Assembly (NCBI GenBank): GCA_905221065.1
Contig: CAJNBS010000023.1
Location: 1-21,089, forward strand
Reading direction: 5' to 3'
From: a bacterium
GTDB lineage: Bacteria; Bacillota; Bacilli; Lactobacillales; Streptococcaceae
DNA length: 21,089 nt
Position 1 is the first letter of the stretch. The number at the start of each line of letters is the position of its first letter. The notes under the pieces were generated by a model. That model saw only the letters and a list, made by a program, of their open reading frames with translations, ran no database searches and was not told where the DNA came from. Made by a program: the position numbers and the translations under genes. Positions 20,001 through 21,089 of this stretch are shown piece after piece.

Positions 20001-21089
20001 GATATTAGTCTTGAAGGTGGTGTAGGGGAGACATTCTCTTCAACAGATGTAGATACAAAAATCACAGAACTTAAAAATGCAGGATATGAGATTGTAAGTG
20101 ATACATTTACTAATGGAGATAAAACAATCGATTCTGTGACTGATACTGACGGACAAGACCCAAGTCAGGTGTATAGTGTGACTGTGAGAGAAAAAGTAGT
20201 AACAGTAACAACACCACCAACTCCAGATACGCCAATTGATCCAGAAAATCCAAACGGACCAAAATGGACAGAAGCGTTAGTGAACCAATTGTCACTTAAG
20301 AAAGATGTTACACGTACGATTACTTATGTTAAGAAAGACACTCCAAATGGAGAAGAAATTCCAGACGCAAAACCAACAGTAAGACAAACAGCACACTTTA
20401 AACGCAATGTAAAAGTAAACGTAGTAACTGGAACAGTTGTAGAGTATACAGACTGGACAAGTGCGGATAAAGAGTTAGCAAAAGTAGACACACCTGCATT
20501 AACAGGCTATGTAGCAGACAAAGCTTCTGTTGAAGGAGTAGAAACAAGCGTAGATTCAACAGACTTAGATAAGAAAGTTGTGTATACTAAGTTAGGCTCA
20601 TGGGTACCGAATAAACCAGGTGAAGAAACACCAACTCCAATTCCATATCCAAACCATCCAACAGATCCAACTAAACCAGGAGAGCCAACGGATCCAAATT
20701 CACCAGTGATTCCATATGTGCCAGGATATACACCTAAGACACCAGATGGAAATTCGTTAGTACCAAAAGTGCCAAATGATCCAACACAAGGATACATTCC
20801 ACCAGCGATACCAACAGAACCTGGAACAAACACGGATATTACATATGTGGCAGATCCACAAAAAGCTGTAGTGAAAGTATTCAATACAACAACAGGAACA
20901 GAGGTAGAATTACCGGCTGAGAAAGTAAGTATTGATAATGGAACAACCGATGCAGTAATTCCAACAACAGACCTAAACACTAAGATTGCAGACTTAGAAA
21001 AACGTGGATATATAGTTGAAAATAAAGACTTGTTGAAAGATCAAAAATTCGATAAAGAAAAAGATCCAACAGATGGAGATCCAACACAA
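17094..21089 (+). CDS. Large cell-surface adhesin with YSIRK signal and MucBP/Mub repeats (partial)
   Basis: The reading frame is open to the window edge (1332 codons seen). It begins with a YSIRK-type signal peptide (YSIRKVSIGAAS; probable cleavage after VAHA, about residue 40), which directs export to the division septum. Next come a Thr/Ser/Gly-rich stretch (about 45-150), an unrecognised non-repeated region (about 155-830) with a conserved-looking start (SFGGWTAIMKKDG...) and Lys/Glu-rich helical parts, a MucBP-like domain (about 840-945), a MucBP_2-like domain (945-1025), a Mub B2-like domain (about 1070-1175), a Pro-rich spacer (PTDPTKPGEPTDP), and the start of a second MucBP_2-like unit at about 1253. 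Such modules bind mucin glycans. The C-terminal repeats and any LPXTG anchor lie outside the window. GGAGG precedes the ATG by five bases. Confidence 0.88.
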   Translation, partial: MNSPEKQLKYSIRKVSIGAASVVIGALYFLMGAGVAHAEGVESAREAERTANPTDTERSGDGETGNKADLDNTDAATTYSAPATENPLVAPEAAKPRTRRALADGETGEAPADGTSNTSTGTSTGNNGASDSTVTERKGATVKPGQPGVTVAENGTHDPSAHLSFDDPDHTATVEEMWNIIQNMPDDFQNNERSYLRNMDTLGDELRFDKNGNVTTDPSGVKLQPGEIREISSFGGWTAIMKKDGTTGKFAIGMKNKEGYFTGWYTDKDGKRQEGGMVGSNALDQIYVHEQALDRRFKYMLMLAKGRTIANKTDKAQDHSDFDIKTANSDENKAELAKLPVKEREDILQHAPNVEGFNGIEKTFKAFSTKYGSRLKIDFVTGYISDFAGSKGTYRIVVKAIKKDNSEETVYDHTINRIDGVVENEERYSQGVDLTAVNKKIKDLLKTEYNNKVHTLATERYKEKYGRGKIDRDKLNEIKSDIEKELAKNGEAIVELPVDKDKLNEKNFKKETNFKESFTRYGNELNTILKKIPDANLKQNSPIWDATNEKNSDGSVKSKDPDRVYKLLDFILPTAKKIIYHGDTEQLELVTDPEKVKTHRAELKAKLTEKEALLETTTDETQKTKLKQEISGLKSAIGSTNAYTYMEARDGKEAKILGSNMYATRQPDKSELTEDEYNKIRTNALALEAQDGLKKFTNYFVEKDNVSRDRVISDEKLSEEITKAIDGDKEKLGKGGYFSTGDIPLGKDVVSYKVQVFAENEKRVGVNMQSPRLQYNLPILADFSVIQDTVEPSKDVARRIITKLKEQGKITEEQEKKIKEEIDKSKKTSELRSAMSGNVKVKYQTVDGTLLTLDNTKEHQKETDLGKKDTDGTYIAQKDQLLGTDYDVTGKKLSTLTTADGKRYRLKRSLADNSVEDGRLRSSASDTGTITSGARTVTYVYEEYTTGKGLVHFKKQVSETTTEALNGYPDISLEGGVGETFSSTDVDTKITELKNAGYEIVSDTFTNGDKTIDSVTDTDGQDPSQVYSVTVREKVVTVTTPPTPDTPIDPENPNGPKWTEALVNQLSLKKDVTRTITYVKKDTPNGEEIPDAKPTVRQTAHFKRNVKVNVVTGTVVEYTDWTSADKELAKVDTPALTGYVADKASVEGVETSVDSTDLDKKVVYTKLGSWVPNKPGEETPTPIPYPNHPTDPTKPGEPTDPNSPVIPYVPGYTPKTPDGNSLVPKVPNDPTQGYIPPAIPTEPGTNTDITYVADPQKAVVKVFNTTTGTEVELPAEKVSIDNGTTDAVIPTTDLNTKIADLEKRGYIVENKDLLKDQKFDKEKDPTDGDPTQ

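Overview
The window looks like chromosome of a mitis-group Streptococcus (S. mitis / S. oralis / S. pneumoniae type). Evidence: two complete BOX elements (A-B-B-C), a tmRNA encoding the tag AKNNTSYALAA, pneumococcal-type LemA/HtpX, peptide deformylase, Bta and phosphoglucomutase, and a YSIRK-type surface protein with MucBP/Mub repeats.

Layout. 1-1645: pyrP (uracil permease, minus) behind a PyrR-type attenuator leader. 1663-3931: rsmG (minus), divergent from the lemA-htpX operon (plus). 4036-5952: rlmB and def (both minus), bracketed by two BOX elements in opposite orientation; rlmB appears to be transcribed as a leaderless mRNA. 6021-8832: a plus-strand operon of a CapA/PgsA-like membrane protein, a Cof-type HAD phosphatase and an SGNH hydrolase. 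8894-9238: ssrA (tmRNA). 9239 to about 14607: a mobile island inserted at the 3' end of ssrA. 14616-16793: bta and pgm (minus). 17094 to the window end: a large adhesin gene, open at the right edge, with an (AT)10 tract directly before its ribosome-binding site.

The island is the notable part. It keeps a tyrosine integrase, a CI-type LexA-fold repressor with palindromic operators and the start of a divergent early operon, then stops; no lytic genes and no second att copy are visible, so it reads as a decayed prophage or satellite. Its lysogeny side carries two defence-like protein units and several structured RNAs. One unit is an Abi_2/AbiF-like HEPN protein translationally coupled to the repressor, with a promoter (TTGACA-N17-TATTAT) embedded in its 3' end that should make a ~105-nt RNA ending in an intrinsic terminator. 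The other is a double zinc-ribbon protein coupled to a DUF3800 protein, with a convergent ~95-nt cloverleaf-shaped RNA driven by TTGACA-N18-TATAAT and ending at the DUF3800 stop codon. The zinc-ribbon protein ends in ISDEDLPF, closely resembling the C-terminal tip of Firmicutes single-stranded DNA-binding protein. Between the units lie two more RNA candidates with their own promoters and a duplicated promoter-proximal repeat.

Working model (inference): while CI holds the prophage silent, the same transcript makes the HEPN protein; the small RNAs are candidates for inhibitors, guides or scaffolds of the HEPN and DUF3800 proteins. All calls come from reading the sequence; no database search or folding program was run.
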